Of a DNA stretch of 49,214 nt, positions 29,501-40,063 are shown in pieces. The DNA is taken from contig NW_011887292.1 in assembly GCF_000151315.2 (NCBI RefSeq), positions 1,562,541 through 1,611,754 of the forward strand, written 5' to 3'. Origin of the DNA: Capsaspora owczarzaki ATCC 30864. Its lineage: Eukaryota > Opisthokonta > Filasterea. The notes below the pieces were generated by a model. That model was given only the letters and a program-made list of their open reading frames with translations, searched no databases and had not been told where the DNA came from. Numbering within the stretch: the stretch's first letter is position 1; each line of letters starts with the position of its first letter. Both the position numbers and the translations under genes were made by a program.

Positions 29501-32500
29501 CGCGAGTTTGCCGGCAGGCGTCCCGGCGACCAGTTTGCGCATTGCCGCGATTACAAGCGTCCTGCACAGCTGGCAGAGATGGTGTTTGAAGATCTCCGCA
29601 AGCACATCGACATCAAATTCCCTGTGGGATCGCAACTCTCGGCGCAAGAAAAGGAGCGCTTCCGCCATGCTTCCACAGCACGCACGCTGCAGCGTGTCTA
29701 TCTCGCAAACGAAGAGCACTTTAACGCTCTGGACAAGTACATCCAGGGCGACAGCGAGCAGCCCCTGGCCGTGCTCGGTGGCAGTGGGCTTGGCAAGTCT
29801 GCCCTGTTGGCCAACTGGTACAAGCGCCACAGCGAGGATCACCCCGAAGACATTGTCTTTATGCACTTTGTCGGGTGCTCGGCTGACTCGACGTCCTCCC
29901 GGCTGATTCTTGCTCGTTTCCTGGATGAACTCACCGTTCAACTCAAGTTGCGTTGCCAACCAGCGTTGAATGGCGGCGCGGCCCCTCCCACGAGCAAGGC
30001 GGCTCGGGAGCTCAAGATGGCGACTGCCGACGAGTTTGTGCAAGCTCTTTCCACCTTGCTGGAGCAGTACCGGACAATCCCGCGCGTTGTGGTCCTGATT
30101 GACGGCCTGGACAAGATTGACACGCGCGGCAACGCACACGAGCTTGTGTGGCTGCCGCACACCTTCCCGCCAGCCATCCGCATGATCTTTACCATGAGCC
30201 CCAAGAGCCAGACCTTTGAGGTGCTCAGCAAGCGTGGGTGCGAAAAGCACGAGATCAAGCCGCTGACGGAAGCCGAGCGCAAGGCCTTTGTGCGCATGTA
30301 CCTGCGCCAAAGCGGCAAGCAGCTCAACGACCAACTTGAGCAGAAAGTTGCTGCCAGTTCAGCCACCGCCAATCCTCTGTGAGCTGATTTGATTTGATTT
30401 TTGCGTCGATTGGTATCGTTGATTGGGCTTCTGTACTGACCCTACCCGAGTCTTGTCGCTGCTGCTATGTCAAAATGTGTGTCCTCCTCACCACAGCTTC
30501 CTTCAAACCCTGTGCGAGGATATTGCGGTGTACGAGAGACACGACGACCTTGCTGACAGAGTTGCCACTATTCTTCGAGCAACCACCACCGCTGACTTGT
30601 ACGCCATTGTCCTGCAGCGTCTGATTAAGGACTACGATCCGGATCGCAAGGGCATTGTGCAACACTTGCTGTGCCTCCTGTGGGCAGCCCGTCGCGGCCT
30701 CTCGTTCAACGAGCTGCAGCAAGCTCTGGACGGCTTTCAGGTTCACGCCGTGGACTATGAGGACCTCTTGTCTGTTGTGGAGGAGATGCTCAGCTCTGGT
30801 GGCGGGCTGCTGTCCTTTTCCTCGGTGGATTTCGCACAAGCGGTCGCCAACACGTTCATGCCCCAGGAAGGCGATCGGTTGCGCTATCACCAGCGGGTAA
30901 GTTCTTGATTTGGAAACGCATGTGATGTGCAGAGTACATGCTCATCTCGAAACTTGGCTTTCTTTCGGTTGGACACGACAGCTTGCACAATGCTTTGGCG
31001 GCATTCCCGACCTGTCCGATCGAAAGCTGGACGAGCTTCCGTACCACCTGCTGAAGGCAAAGAACGTGCAAGGCGCAATCACGTTCCTGACCGACTGGCG
31101 TGTGTTTGACAAGCTTTCGCAGGAGCATTCACGCTACGACCTGGCCAACTTTTGGTACCAGATCGAGGAGGCTTCATCCGGCAAGTCGGATGCTGCAGTG
31201 TGCTACCTCGAGCTGATGGGACGTGGTGACTTTCCACCCGGCGTTGTGCGTGGTGACTGCGTCTTCCGTCTGGCCGAGTTCTTGCGCGAGATTGCGAAAT
31301 ACGGTGAGGTTTGAGTATTTTTTTTTTCGTTTGAGGTTTTTTTTTTCTTTTGGATGGATGTTGATTTTCTCACACATACGCGCGCTGGTGGTTTTTTTCG
31401 GACACAGACGGCGCCGAAAAGGCGTACACGAAGGCTCGAGAGTACTACATGAATAGCACGCAAAAGCTTCAGGTCGCCATGGTTGAGTGCGCACTCGCGG
31501 ATCTCAACATTGTGCTGGGTCGCTTTGTCAAGGCCGAGGAGATTTTGTCGCGGGCTGTTGACGTGTACATTGCCGAACTCGGAGAGCATGCCAAGCAGGT
31601 TGCCGAAACGCGCAGTCGCCTCGGCACGGCAATGATGTCCATTCCTGGCAAGGTGGCCGAAGCGCGCGGTGTGCTCGAGCTTGCGCTTCGCACTGCCGAG
31701 CCGTTGCTGGGAAGCCGTCACCCCATCACCTCGGACATTTACTACAGTCTTGGCTGCACATTTGTGATGCAAGGGTAAGCCGACTGACCTGTCTTGAATG
31801 GATGCACGTAGTTTGGCGAGTTTCGGTTTGGTGTTTTTTTGGTTGGGGGTGTGTGTGTTTTGTGGTTCCCTTGAATTCTCACCAAAACTGGGTCGGTCAT
31901 TTGGGCTTCGGTGGCCAACAGAGAAATGAAGGTGGCCGAGGACTGGCTCATGAAGGCATTGCGCAGCAAGGAGGCCGAGTTGGGCGAGTGGCACCCTGAC
32001 GTGGCTCGGTGCCTCAATCGCCTCGGCAGCATGTTCATCGAGGCCAACCAGTTCCCGGATGCCGAGAGCTGCTTGACCCGTGCGCTCACCATTCGCGAGA
32101 AAAAGCTGGGCCCGTTCCACTCGACCGTGTCTCAGACGCTCAAGCACATGATTTCACTCTACGAGCTGCTGGAAAAGTACGCGGAGGCCTTGCACTGCGG
32201 CCAGCGCGCCATCCCCATCATTCGCAAGCTGTTTGGCGAGACTCACAGCAGCACTGCCAGCGTTCTGCTTCGCACGGGCGTGATTGCTTCGCTGATGAAA
32301 AACAAGCCGCTGGCGATCGAATATCTCACCCAGGCGATGGAGCTGCGTCGCAAAGTGTATGGCGACTCGCACGCTTTGACCATCGAGGCCAAGGACTTGT
32401 TGGACGAGATTGTCGATCCCGCGCACCATCGCAAAGTTGTTGCAGAGCGCGAGGCCGAAAAGAAGCAACAAGAGCTCAAGGCGCAGCAGGCGCAAACGCA

Positions 32501-32756
32501 GTCGCGCTCGCGCGGCGGCTCCCCACCACCTCCGAGCAAACCTGTTGCCACACGACTTGGAGGCATCCCGCCCCCACCTCCGCCCCCGCCTCCGATGTTT
32601 GGTTCCCAGGGCGGCGCACCACCGCCGCCGCCTCCGCCAATGTTCGGAGCTGGTCCTCCTCCTCCGCCGCCTGCAATGTCCAACTTTCTTGGAGGTACGG
32701 CACCACCGCCACCACCGCCGCCGCCCGCGATGTACCTCCAACAACAGTCTCAGCAA

Positions 32757-32788
<32 letters not shown>

Positions 32789-33110
32789 GCAGCAACAACA
32801 ACAACAACAACAAAAGCTGCCTGCGACTCGCGGCTACACTTCTCATACCCTTGCAGCCATTGGCGCAGCCACCGCCGCCGAAGCCCGTAATCGGTTCCAG
32901 CTGTCCGTGGAGGCTCCTGTCCAGCAACAGGCAGAGCAAGTGCGCCAGGAGCTTGACAAGCTGACTACCGGTGGTCTTCGCAGCCATGGTGTGCAGAGCA
33001 ACAAGATGGTCGATGCACGCCAAGCGGCCGTCAACATGCTCGCCCTGGAAGATCGCAAGCTCAAGTTCAAAGCTCTGGCAGCCAAGCCCATGTACAACTG
33101 GTCCAAGTAG
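26555..33110 (+). CDS. Nephrocystin-3-like STAND NTPase: BRCT-like, IPT, DUF4062, NACHT, TPR, polyPro/polyGln
   Basis: At least thirteen exons: 26555-26908, 27362-27494, 27561-about 27668, 27713-28320, 28421-28620, 28717-28793, 28888-29043, 29132-29213, 29348-30378, 30497-30896, 30982-31303, 31408-31774 and 31922-33110; about 1,670 residues. In order: a Ser/Gly-rich start; a BRCT-like region (VFYLDGLTGAMRTTATALIK..VSHVVRG, weak); an IPT/TIG domain (VTKIVPERIPARGDCQLAIY); DUF4062 (EIRVFISSPFKDMQGER..DLRWGVTGSQSE); a NACHT-type NTPase with P-loop VLGGSGLGKSALLANW and Walker B VVVLIDGLDKID; kinesin-light-chain-like TPRs; proline blocks; polyGln (about 32745-32815); and a conserved-looking C-terminus (ALAAKPMYNWSK). 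DUF4062-NACHT-TPR is the nephrocystin-3/NWD plan, signalling ATPases that assemble on ligand sensing. The join between exons 3 and 4 needs a weak GTTTGT donor and is uncertain. Confidence 0.85.
32560..32820 (+). repeat. Polyproline blocks and polyglutamine tract
   Basis: Four proline runs of 6-9 residues separated by Gly/Met-rich spacers (FH1-like, possible profilin or SH3 ligands) are followed by about 23 CAG/CAA codons. All are inside the last exon of the STAND NTPase gene. Confidence 0.85.
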
Positions 33111-33116
33111 TTTTAT

Positions 33117-33117
<1 letters not shown>

Positions 33118-33150
<33 letters not shown>
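33118..33150 (+). repeat. (TTG)n microsatellite
   Basis: About eleven TTG/GTT units lie directly after the STAND NTPase stop, in the 220-base convergent gap before the cysteine synthase gene. Confidence 0.85.
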
Positions 33151-33330
33151 CGCGTATTTTTGGGGTTTGATTTTCTCCTCGGTTTTTGCTTCTGTTGTTT
33201 GGCTTGTTGTACATAGTGCATTGTGGTGTTGCAGATACAGTCATACCGTATTCTCCCGATGACATAGACAGTCGCAAAACAAAAAAATAGATGCGCATGC
33301 GCACTTTGGGAACGAGGACGATGTGTAAAT

Positions 33331-34514
33331 TTACAAGACAAAATCCAAATTGCGCGGCAGGCGGCCATTGGCATCGAACGCAGGTTGCAGTTGCTGCTCT
33401 TGCAGAAAACCCTTGTTGAACGTTTTGGATGTGTACCGTTCGCCGCTGTCGCACATGATGGTGACAATGGTCGAGCCTGCGGGGAGCGTTCGAGCAACTT
33501 TTACGGCAGCTGCGGCGTTCAGGCTGGCGGACGGCCCGATGAAAATTCCTTCAAACTGGAGCAGAAAGTAGCCCATCGCGACCGCCTCGGCGTCGGAAAC
33601 ACGCACGCATTCGTCAATGGCGGCTGACTTAAAGTTGGCAGTGAGGCGCATCGACCCGATGCCCTCGGTGACGGTTTTCAATCCGTCCGACACCAGCTCG
33701 CCCGTTTGCACAAAGGATGCAAGTCCGCTGCCATGACAATCGGCGAGCACTATCCGAACCCGGCTGTCTTGCTCCTTCAGGTAGCTCGATACACCGCTGA
33801 TCGTCCCGCCCGTCCCGCTCGCGCAGACGAACGCGTTCACCTTGCCGCTCGTTTGACGCCAGATTTCCGGTCCCGTCGTGGCGCGATGAGCCTCGCGGTT
33901 GGCCAAGTTCTCAAACTGGTCTGGAAAGTAGGCTCTTGGAGGCCTTGGGCTGCCCTGCGGGAGTGTGCTCATGGCCTTGTCGGCGTCGGCGTTCATGCGA
34001 TCGCGCTCGCGCTTGGCTGCATGGTAAAAGTGCTCCGGGTTGGAGAAGGGCACTTGCGGCACGACCAGAATCTCTGCGCCGTAGCGTTCCATCATGTCTC
34101 GCTTCTCCTTGGCGACATTGTCCGGCACGGTGATGAGCGTGCGCAGACCCAGAGCGGACGCCACCATTGCGAGTGCAATGCCCGTATTTCCGCCGGTTCC
34201 CTCCACGATTGTATCTCCCTGCAGCCATTCTTGTGTGTGAGTGAATGTGTTTATTCAATTCCAATTCAATCTCTCTCAACCCCTGTTGTGTGCTCAGCCG
34301 CGTAACGTACCGGGACGAGCAATCCGCGCTTGAACGCGTCCAGCACGAGGAACTTTGCCGCGCGATCCTTGACCGACCCTGCTGGGTTGAGGTGCTCAGC
34401 CTTGCCGTAGATCTCGCGCCCAGTGAGTTCCGACAGCGTGTGCAAGCGGACGAGCGGCGTCTCGCCCACCGCCGCAAGAATCCCCTGCATTTCCAGCGGT
34501 GCTGATGACGCCAT
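33331..34514 (-). CDS. PLP-dependent cysteine synthase-like protein (yeast Mcy1 type)
   Basis: Two exons, 34514-34311 and 34218-33331, give 363 residues. The protein starts GILAAVGETPLVRLHTLSEL. It has the PLP lysine in LNPAGSVKDRAA (Lys49), the phosphate/substrate loop EGTGGNTGIA (74-83), the glycine loop ASGTGGTISGVSSYLK and the C-terminal PLP-ring motif MCDSGERYTSKTFN. Fold-type II enzymes of this group make cysteine from O-acetylserine (or O-phosphoserine) and sulfide. The ADCHGSGLASF segment and the unusually long middle segment (about 34000-33900, Ser/Pro-rich) resemble fungal Mcy1/cysteine synthase 2 rather than bacterial CysK. True substrate use is therefore uncertain. There is no obvious mitochondrial presequence. 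It is divergent from USP14, with 200 bases between starts. Confidence 0.9.
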
Positions 34515-34659
34515 GACTGAGAGTGACTGAGCTTTGAGCCTGAGTTAGTTTGAGCTTTGAATTTGTGCTACTTACAATGTAGTCGTTTGTTTGCTTTTGT
34601 TCTTGTATTTGATCTTTTTTTGTTTCTGAGCGGATTTGCCTTTTGCGTTTTGTCCAGTC

Positions 34660-34674
34660 TTTTTTTTTTTTTTT
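34660..34674 (+). promoter_or_regulatory. T15 run upstream of USP14
   Basis: A T run lies about 40 bases before the USP14 ATG at 34715, in the short divergent promoter shared with the cysteine synthase gene. Confidence 0.35.
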
Positions 34675-34714
34675 CTTTTCTATAGACAGAACAGCAGTGC
34701 AGCACCTCCATACA

Positions 34715-37415
34715 ATGCCAGTCGTGAACGGTGAGCGGCGACCTGAGTCTGTGTCTCTGTCTCTGTGTCTCTTGTCTCGGCTCGGCCTGCGGCTGTCATC
34801 ACGAACGCCACACGAATCTCAGCGGGAGGACACAACGCACAGCAAGGCGAGACGAGCGAGAGACGACAAGGGAGAAGACAAAATGTTTCTGGAAAACGAT
34901 TTCAAGAATGAAACGGCTTTTTTCCAGTGTTTTGCCTTTGTAAAGCGCGCGCGAGAGAGACCAGTGATCCGAGAGACCAGTGATCAGAGACGCAGTGAGA
35001 ACCACAGAGACACCGGAGACGAGAGACGAGCAACACGAAACAAAACGGAGACGAACTGAGGCTCTGTCATCATCATCATCATCATACACAACACCAATCT
35101 GTGCAACCTGACAGACAGACTGACTGAAGCAAGCAAAGAACGCTCATCAAACGACTGACTTTGAATTCGTGTGTGCGTGTGTGTGTGGCGGGCAGTGTCG
35201 GTCAAGTGGGGCAAGCAAAAGTACGACGGCGTGCAGCTCGACACGAACGAGCCCGCGGCCGTCTTCAAGGCTCAGCTCTACACGCTCACAGGCGTTGAGC
35301 CCGATCGCCAGAAAGTCATGGTCAAGGGCGGCATGCTCAAGGTAACAAAAACTTCATGGGTTGTCATCATTTTGCTTTTTTTTTTCTTGGAAAGATGGGC
35401 TCATCATCTTTGGCTCGTACGCCTCCCTCTGAGCAGGACGATGATGCATGGGGCAAGTTTGACATCAAGGAGGTGAGATTTTCTTGGTTGGCGCTGTTGC
35501 TGGTGCTGCGATGATGGCTCTGCTGCCTTGATCGACTCAACTTCAATGCGTTCTTGTAGGGTCACTCTTTCATGCTGATGGGCACGGCTGGTACGTTGCC
35601 AGCAGCTCCAGTGGAAAAGCCAGCCTTCATTGAGGATATGAGCGAGGCCGAGATCGCTCGCGCGGTAAGATGATTCTGCTCAGTTTGATTGTTGCATGAA
35701 TTCCTTGACCGTTTTCTCCATGCTCATCTTCAAAACTGTTGCTCGTCTTCTCTGCTCTTCATAGTGTTGTGGCGCGTTACACAATAGGCCCAAGCTCCCT
35801 GTCGGATTGGTCAACATGGGCAATACCTGCTACATGAACGCCACTGTTCAATGTCTCCGAGCCGTTCCCGAGTTCCGTCAAGCACTCGAGCGGTAGGTCC
35901 TATTAACTTTATGTGCTTGGTCACCACCTTTGATATGCTTTTGGCAGCGTTTCTTTTTTGACTGTCGATTCATATTTTGATGTGCCGCGTGACCATTTTT
36001 TCTCAACTGATGCAATCTCTTTTGATGCGTCCCTTCTTTCACAGCTTCGCCGGTGGTGCTTCCAACGATGTCTCGCAAGCTGTCACCGTGGCCATGCGCG
36101 ATCTGTATCGTGACCTGGACCGAAGCGGAGACGCGGTGCAACCCTTCATGTTTTTGAACACATTGCATCGCGCCGTGCCCAGCTTTGCCCAGCTGTCGCA
36201 GCAGCATCAGCTGCAGCAGCAGGACGCCCAGGAGTGCTGGGTTGAGCTGCTTCGGTTCTTTGGCCACCAGCTCCCGCAAGTCTCGTCGAACGGCGCGATC
36301 GAACCGGCTTCGCAGCGCAGCAATTTCATTCAGCAGCACTTTGGCGGCCAGCTGCAGGCGCGCATCAGCAACACGGAGATTCCGGAGGAGCCCTCTGAGA
36401 CCACCACCGAGAGTTTCCTCCAGCTGCAATGCCACATCTCGGCTGAAGTCAACTTCCTCTCACTTGGCCTCCGCAACTCGCTCACCGAAACGCTGACCAA
36501 GAACTCGTCGTCCGTCAACCGAGACTGTGTGTATCGCAAGCTCTCGCAAATCTCCCGACTTCCTTCGTACCTGACTGTGAACATGGTTCGGTTTGAATGG
36601 AAGGGATCCTCTGGAGCCAAGATCTTGCGTGTACGTTGTTGTTCGCGTTGCCAACTCAGTGGGGACAGAGAGCTCTTGTGACTGATTTTTGCGATTTACC
36701 TCACGTGCCCCCCGCCATTGCAGAACGTCAAGTTTGACGCCTACCTCGACGTGTTTGAACTTTGCACCCCCGAGCTGCAGGAGCGTCTCAAGCCGATGCG
36801 CACAAAGTTCAAGGCCTACGACGATGCTGCGATCGAAAAGTCGCGGGTGGGTGCCTTTTTTTTTTGTTGTTGTTGTTGAAGTATTGCCAGTTCTGCATTG
36901 TTCACCAAACAACTCCGTGGCAATGTCCGATACAGAGCCTGAAAAACTCTGGCGGTGTTCAAAGCATGGACACGAGCAAGGATGAAGTGGTGCAGTACGA
37001 GCCGAGCTCCTTCGAGGACGGTACGTTCCATCCCTGGATCGCCTGTCTGGACCTGTGTCGTTGCAAACACTGACGCATGCGTGCTACAGACATTGGCTCG
37101 AACAACTCTGGTTACTACGAATTGCAGGCGGTGCTGAGCCACAAGGGACGTTCCGCCAACTCTGGCCATTACCTTGGCTGGGTTCGTCAGAACGACGGCA
37201 CATGGCTCAAGTTTGACGACGACACCGTGTATCCCGTCAACATGGACGAAGTGTTGAAGCTCTCCGGCGGCGGTACGGCAAACAACGCCTTTCGGTGTTT
37301 TTGTTTTTTGTTTGCATTTCACTCATCCTCCTGTATGCACACTGCTTCTCGCGCAGGTGACTGGCACATGGGATACATGCTCTTGTACGGACCGCGCCGA
37401 CTTCCCAAGGCTTGA
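34715..37415 (+). CDS. USP14: Proteasome-associated deubiquitinase USP14/Ubp6
   Basis: Ten exons join in frame to 488 residues (human 494): 34715-34730, 35196-35341, 35437-35472, 35560-35664, 35765-35892, 36045-36630, 36724-36846, 36936-37020, 37090-37272, 37357-37415. The N-terminal ubiquitin-like domain opens VSVKWGKQKYDGV. It is joined through a five-codon first exon and a 465-base intron. The USP domain follows, with the Cys box GLVNMGNTCYMNATVQC (nucleophile Cys123), QQQDAQECW, the cross-brace region YLTVNMVRFEWK, and the His box SANSGHYLGWVRQ..WLKFDDD. It ends GYMLLYGP. The enzyme binds the 19S particle and trims ubiquitin chains. Catalytic residues are all present. Confidence 0.95.
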
Positions 37416-37547
37416 GCATGCATTGTTATTTGAGAGACAGGGCACTGGCTGCTTCTTGCATGGGTGATATCTGCGTATGCTTCTCCATGAATCAGACAGT
37501 AGCATTTGTTCACATATAGCACGACATACAAGCACACACCGGAACGA

Positions 37548-37877
37548 CTAGTTCATATCAATCGGCATCATTGCGTCCATTGGAGAGACTTCCACATCGC
37601 GGCTGGTCGAATGCATAATTTCGCGACGAATTTCGGGTGTGATGAGCGGGTGTGGCTTGGCCTTGAGAAGGTTCATGAGGGCCTCCTTTTGCTCAACAAC
37701 CAGGTCGGACTTGTAGCGTTGTACGAACGTGAGCAGCGCTTGATGCCACAACACGGGAAGGTCGCGCGGGTCGTTCTGGAATCGAATAAAGTGGAAGACG
37801 CACGAGTCCACCACCTGGTATGGCAAGGCGTACTTTTTGTCGAGCAAGACACGCAAAAAGATGCTGTTGGCGCCTAC

Positions 37878-37969
<92 letters not shown>

Positions 37970-38743
37970 GTGAGTGTGAGAGAAAAAACAAACAAACAAG
38001 CAAAAAAACACACCCCAACCAACATCGAAAAACAACCCGCAACAGGTCAGGAATCGAGGGTCCATCCTCAACACTATCTGCGGAAAACTCTGCCACAACA
38101 AAATTCAAGCTGACATACCAGAGTAAGGCATATCGGCAATACGCAGCATTGCGGCCGCCGAGTGCAGCGGTGGAATGCTGACTTTGGTCATAACACTGGA
38201 AATGATGATGGCTTCCCGGAGGGTGCAGTTTCCGGCCTATTTGATTCAAATTTGAGAGAGAGGTTGACAATGTCAGAGATCAACAACACCCACAATCACC
38301 CGAAACAAGCAATGAAACAGGAAAAACCAACCTGGCAGAGCGGAAGCAAAATTCCCTTAAAGAAAGCCGCAGGCTTGAACAAGCTCTTCTTCAGAGCCAT
38401 ATACAGATGGAAATTGAGGCGCTTGAACTCGGCAATGTCATCTCGAACACGCGGAAGGAGCACCAAATTGAAAAAGCTATCGGTCGACAACAACCGGAAT
38501 GAGTCTCCTTGTTTGTGCGGTTGTTTGAAAACACCTCCGAGACGAACTTACCGTTGAGCCATCTTGGCGTTCAAATTGGATGCAAAAATGCGGGTTGCGA
38601 CAAACACGGCGGCGGCAGACCAACCGTCAGGATTGGTCATGAACAGAATTTCTTCCCAGTTGTTCAACGAGGGAATGATCTTGAACGCTTTTGGCACTTT
38701 GCCGCTTCGGTACCTGGCGAGCAGTTGGCCGACACTATTTTGG

Positions 38744-38824
<81 letters not shown>

Positions 38825-40063
38825 GACAGCCGCAGGCAACGTTAGTCTCCGTCTCAGCAGTTTCGGTGAACAAACACGCAGTCAATGCAAAAACGCATTC
38901 ATTTGTCGCATACGCAGTGTAAACTTGAACAACTTTGGGGTTGACCTCAGATTGTTCAGGAAGGTGGGACACATCTGTTTCACAGCCATGAGACGAACAA
39001 AAAAGAAGGGTGAGTATCTATCCACATCCAGGATGCCGGTGCTGTCGCAAGCGTTCATACCTGACATGCGCGAGGCAATCTCTGTCTCCTTTTCCTTCAT
39101 CTTCTCGCGAATAATATCACCGAGGGTGCGGCGAGCCGGGGCATCCCGAGACATGAATGCCTCCATTGCTTGCTCGTCAGCTTCGTCAACCTCGACCGTC
39201 TGCTCAAACATCTCCTCGCTCGCCTCGTCCTGGTACAGTTCCGGGTCCGCAGTATCGTCCTCGGCGTCAGAGTCGTCGTCGGCTTGTGCAGCAGCCTTGC
39301 CCTTTGCACTTGCAGCAGCAGCCTCGGGTTGCTTGGGCAATCGGCGTTTGGCCGTCCTGCGGAGCACGCACGAGGCGGAGTGAGACAAACGCGAGCCGTG
39401 TCGCCGTTCGCACGGAACCAGTCGCTCCAATTCGAACCGGCAATGAACAAGGAGTGCTTACAGAGGGTCGTTCACGCCGAGCTCCTCATGCTCGAGCTCA
39501 GCCAGCTGTCGGTGTGCCTGAGACAGAATCTTCTTGGACATTTTCTCTTCGACGAACTGCGAGCGCAACAAGCCCCGGCATTTCAGTGAGTTTACGACGT
39601 TCCATGCAAAAGAAAGCCAGTTCAACCACATGCTCGGTAGTGACGACAGGGAGGCTGCCCTGCCTGCCGTGGGGCGCCAGTGAGGGTTGGAGGCTGTCTG
39701 TCACTCCCATGTGGTTCGCTCGTCTCACACATGGCTGCACGAACGATTTGACCACCTTACAAAACCAGCCCTCCTCCCCACTCCCGCTACAATGCCTAGT
39801 TGTATTGCTCCGAGTTGTGCAAGCCCACCCTCCCACCCCCCCAACGAACGTGGATGCGATTGCTGGACACGAAGGAAGCGGCACGAGGCACAGCGCAAGC
39901 AGCGCAAGCTTGTGCTCACCTCTTCAAACTCGCCAGTCTTGTTGACCTTGCCGGCCCTGGGACGCGCGCGGACCTTGGGTGCTTCGTCCATCTCGATTTG
40001 CGTGCCGAGCGGCGTGTGGCGGTTGGCCTTGGTGTTCTTGCGCGTGGTGGCAATTTCCTTCAT
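37548..40063 (-). CDS. BYSL: Bystin (Enp1), 40S ribosome biogenesis factor
   Basis: Eight exons join in frame to 448 residues (human 437): 40063-39920, 39556-39462, 39356-39061, 38974-38914, 38713-38552, 38476-38332, 38236-38119, 37873-37548. Identity to bystin runs through the whole protein: [122 protein letters not shown] and [13 protein letters not shown]. An acidic Asp/Glu stretch lies in exon 3. Bystin/Enp1 binds pre-40S particles and is needed for 18S rRNA processing and export. The fourth intron (38714-38913) contains a 27-unit CAT repeat and the last intron a GA repeat. The 3' end is 132 bases from that of USP14. Confidence 0.95.
37881..37966. repeat. (GA)43 microsatellite
   Basis: An uninterrupted GA repeat of 86 bases inside the last bystin intron (37874-38118). 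Read with the gene it is a CT tract just upstream of the acceptor, so it could serve as the polypyrimidine tract. Confidence 0.95.
38744..38824. repeat. (CAT)27 microsatellite
   Basis: A perfect 81-base CAT repeat inside the bystin intron 38714-38913. Translated on either strand it gives polyHis, polyIle or polyAsp, but the splice sites and bystin homology show that it is removed. Confidence 0.95.

Noticed and set aside
38744-38824. PolyAsp/polyHis coding repeat or CRISPR-like array.
   Set aside because: It is a pure 3-base microsatellite inside a well-supported bystin intron, with no spacers.
39421-39445. A tRNA B-box-like sequence (minus strand GGTTCGAATTG).
   Set aside because: There is no A box, no cloverleaf and no T-run terminator; it lies in a bystin intron.
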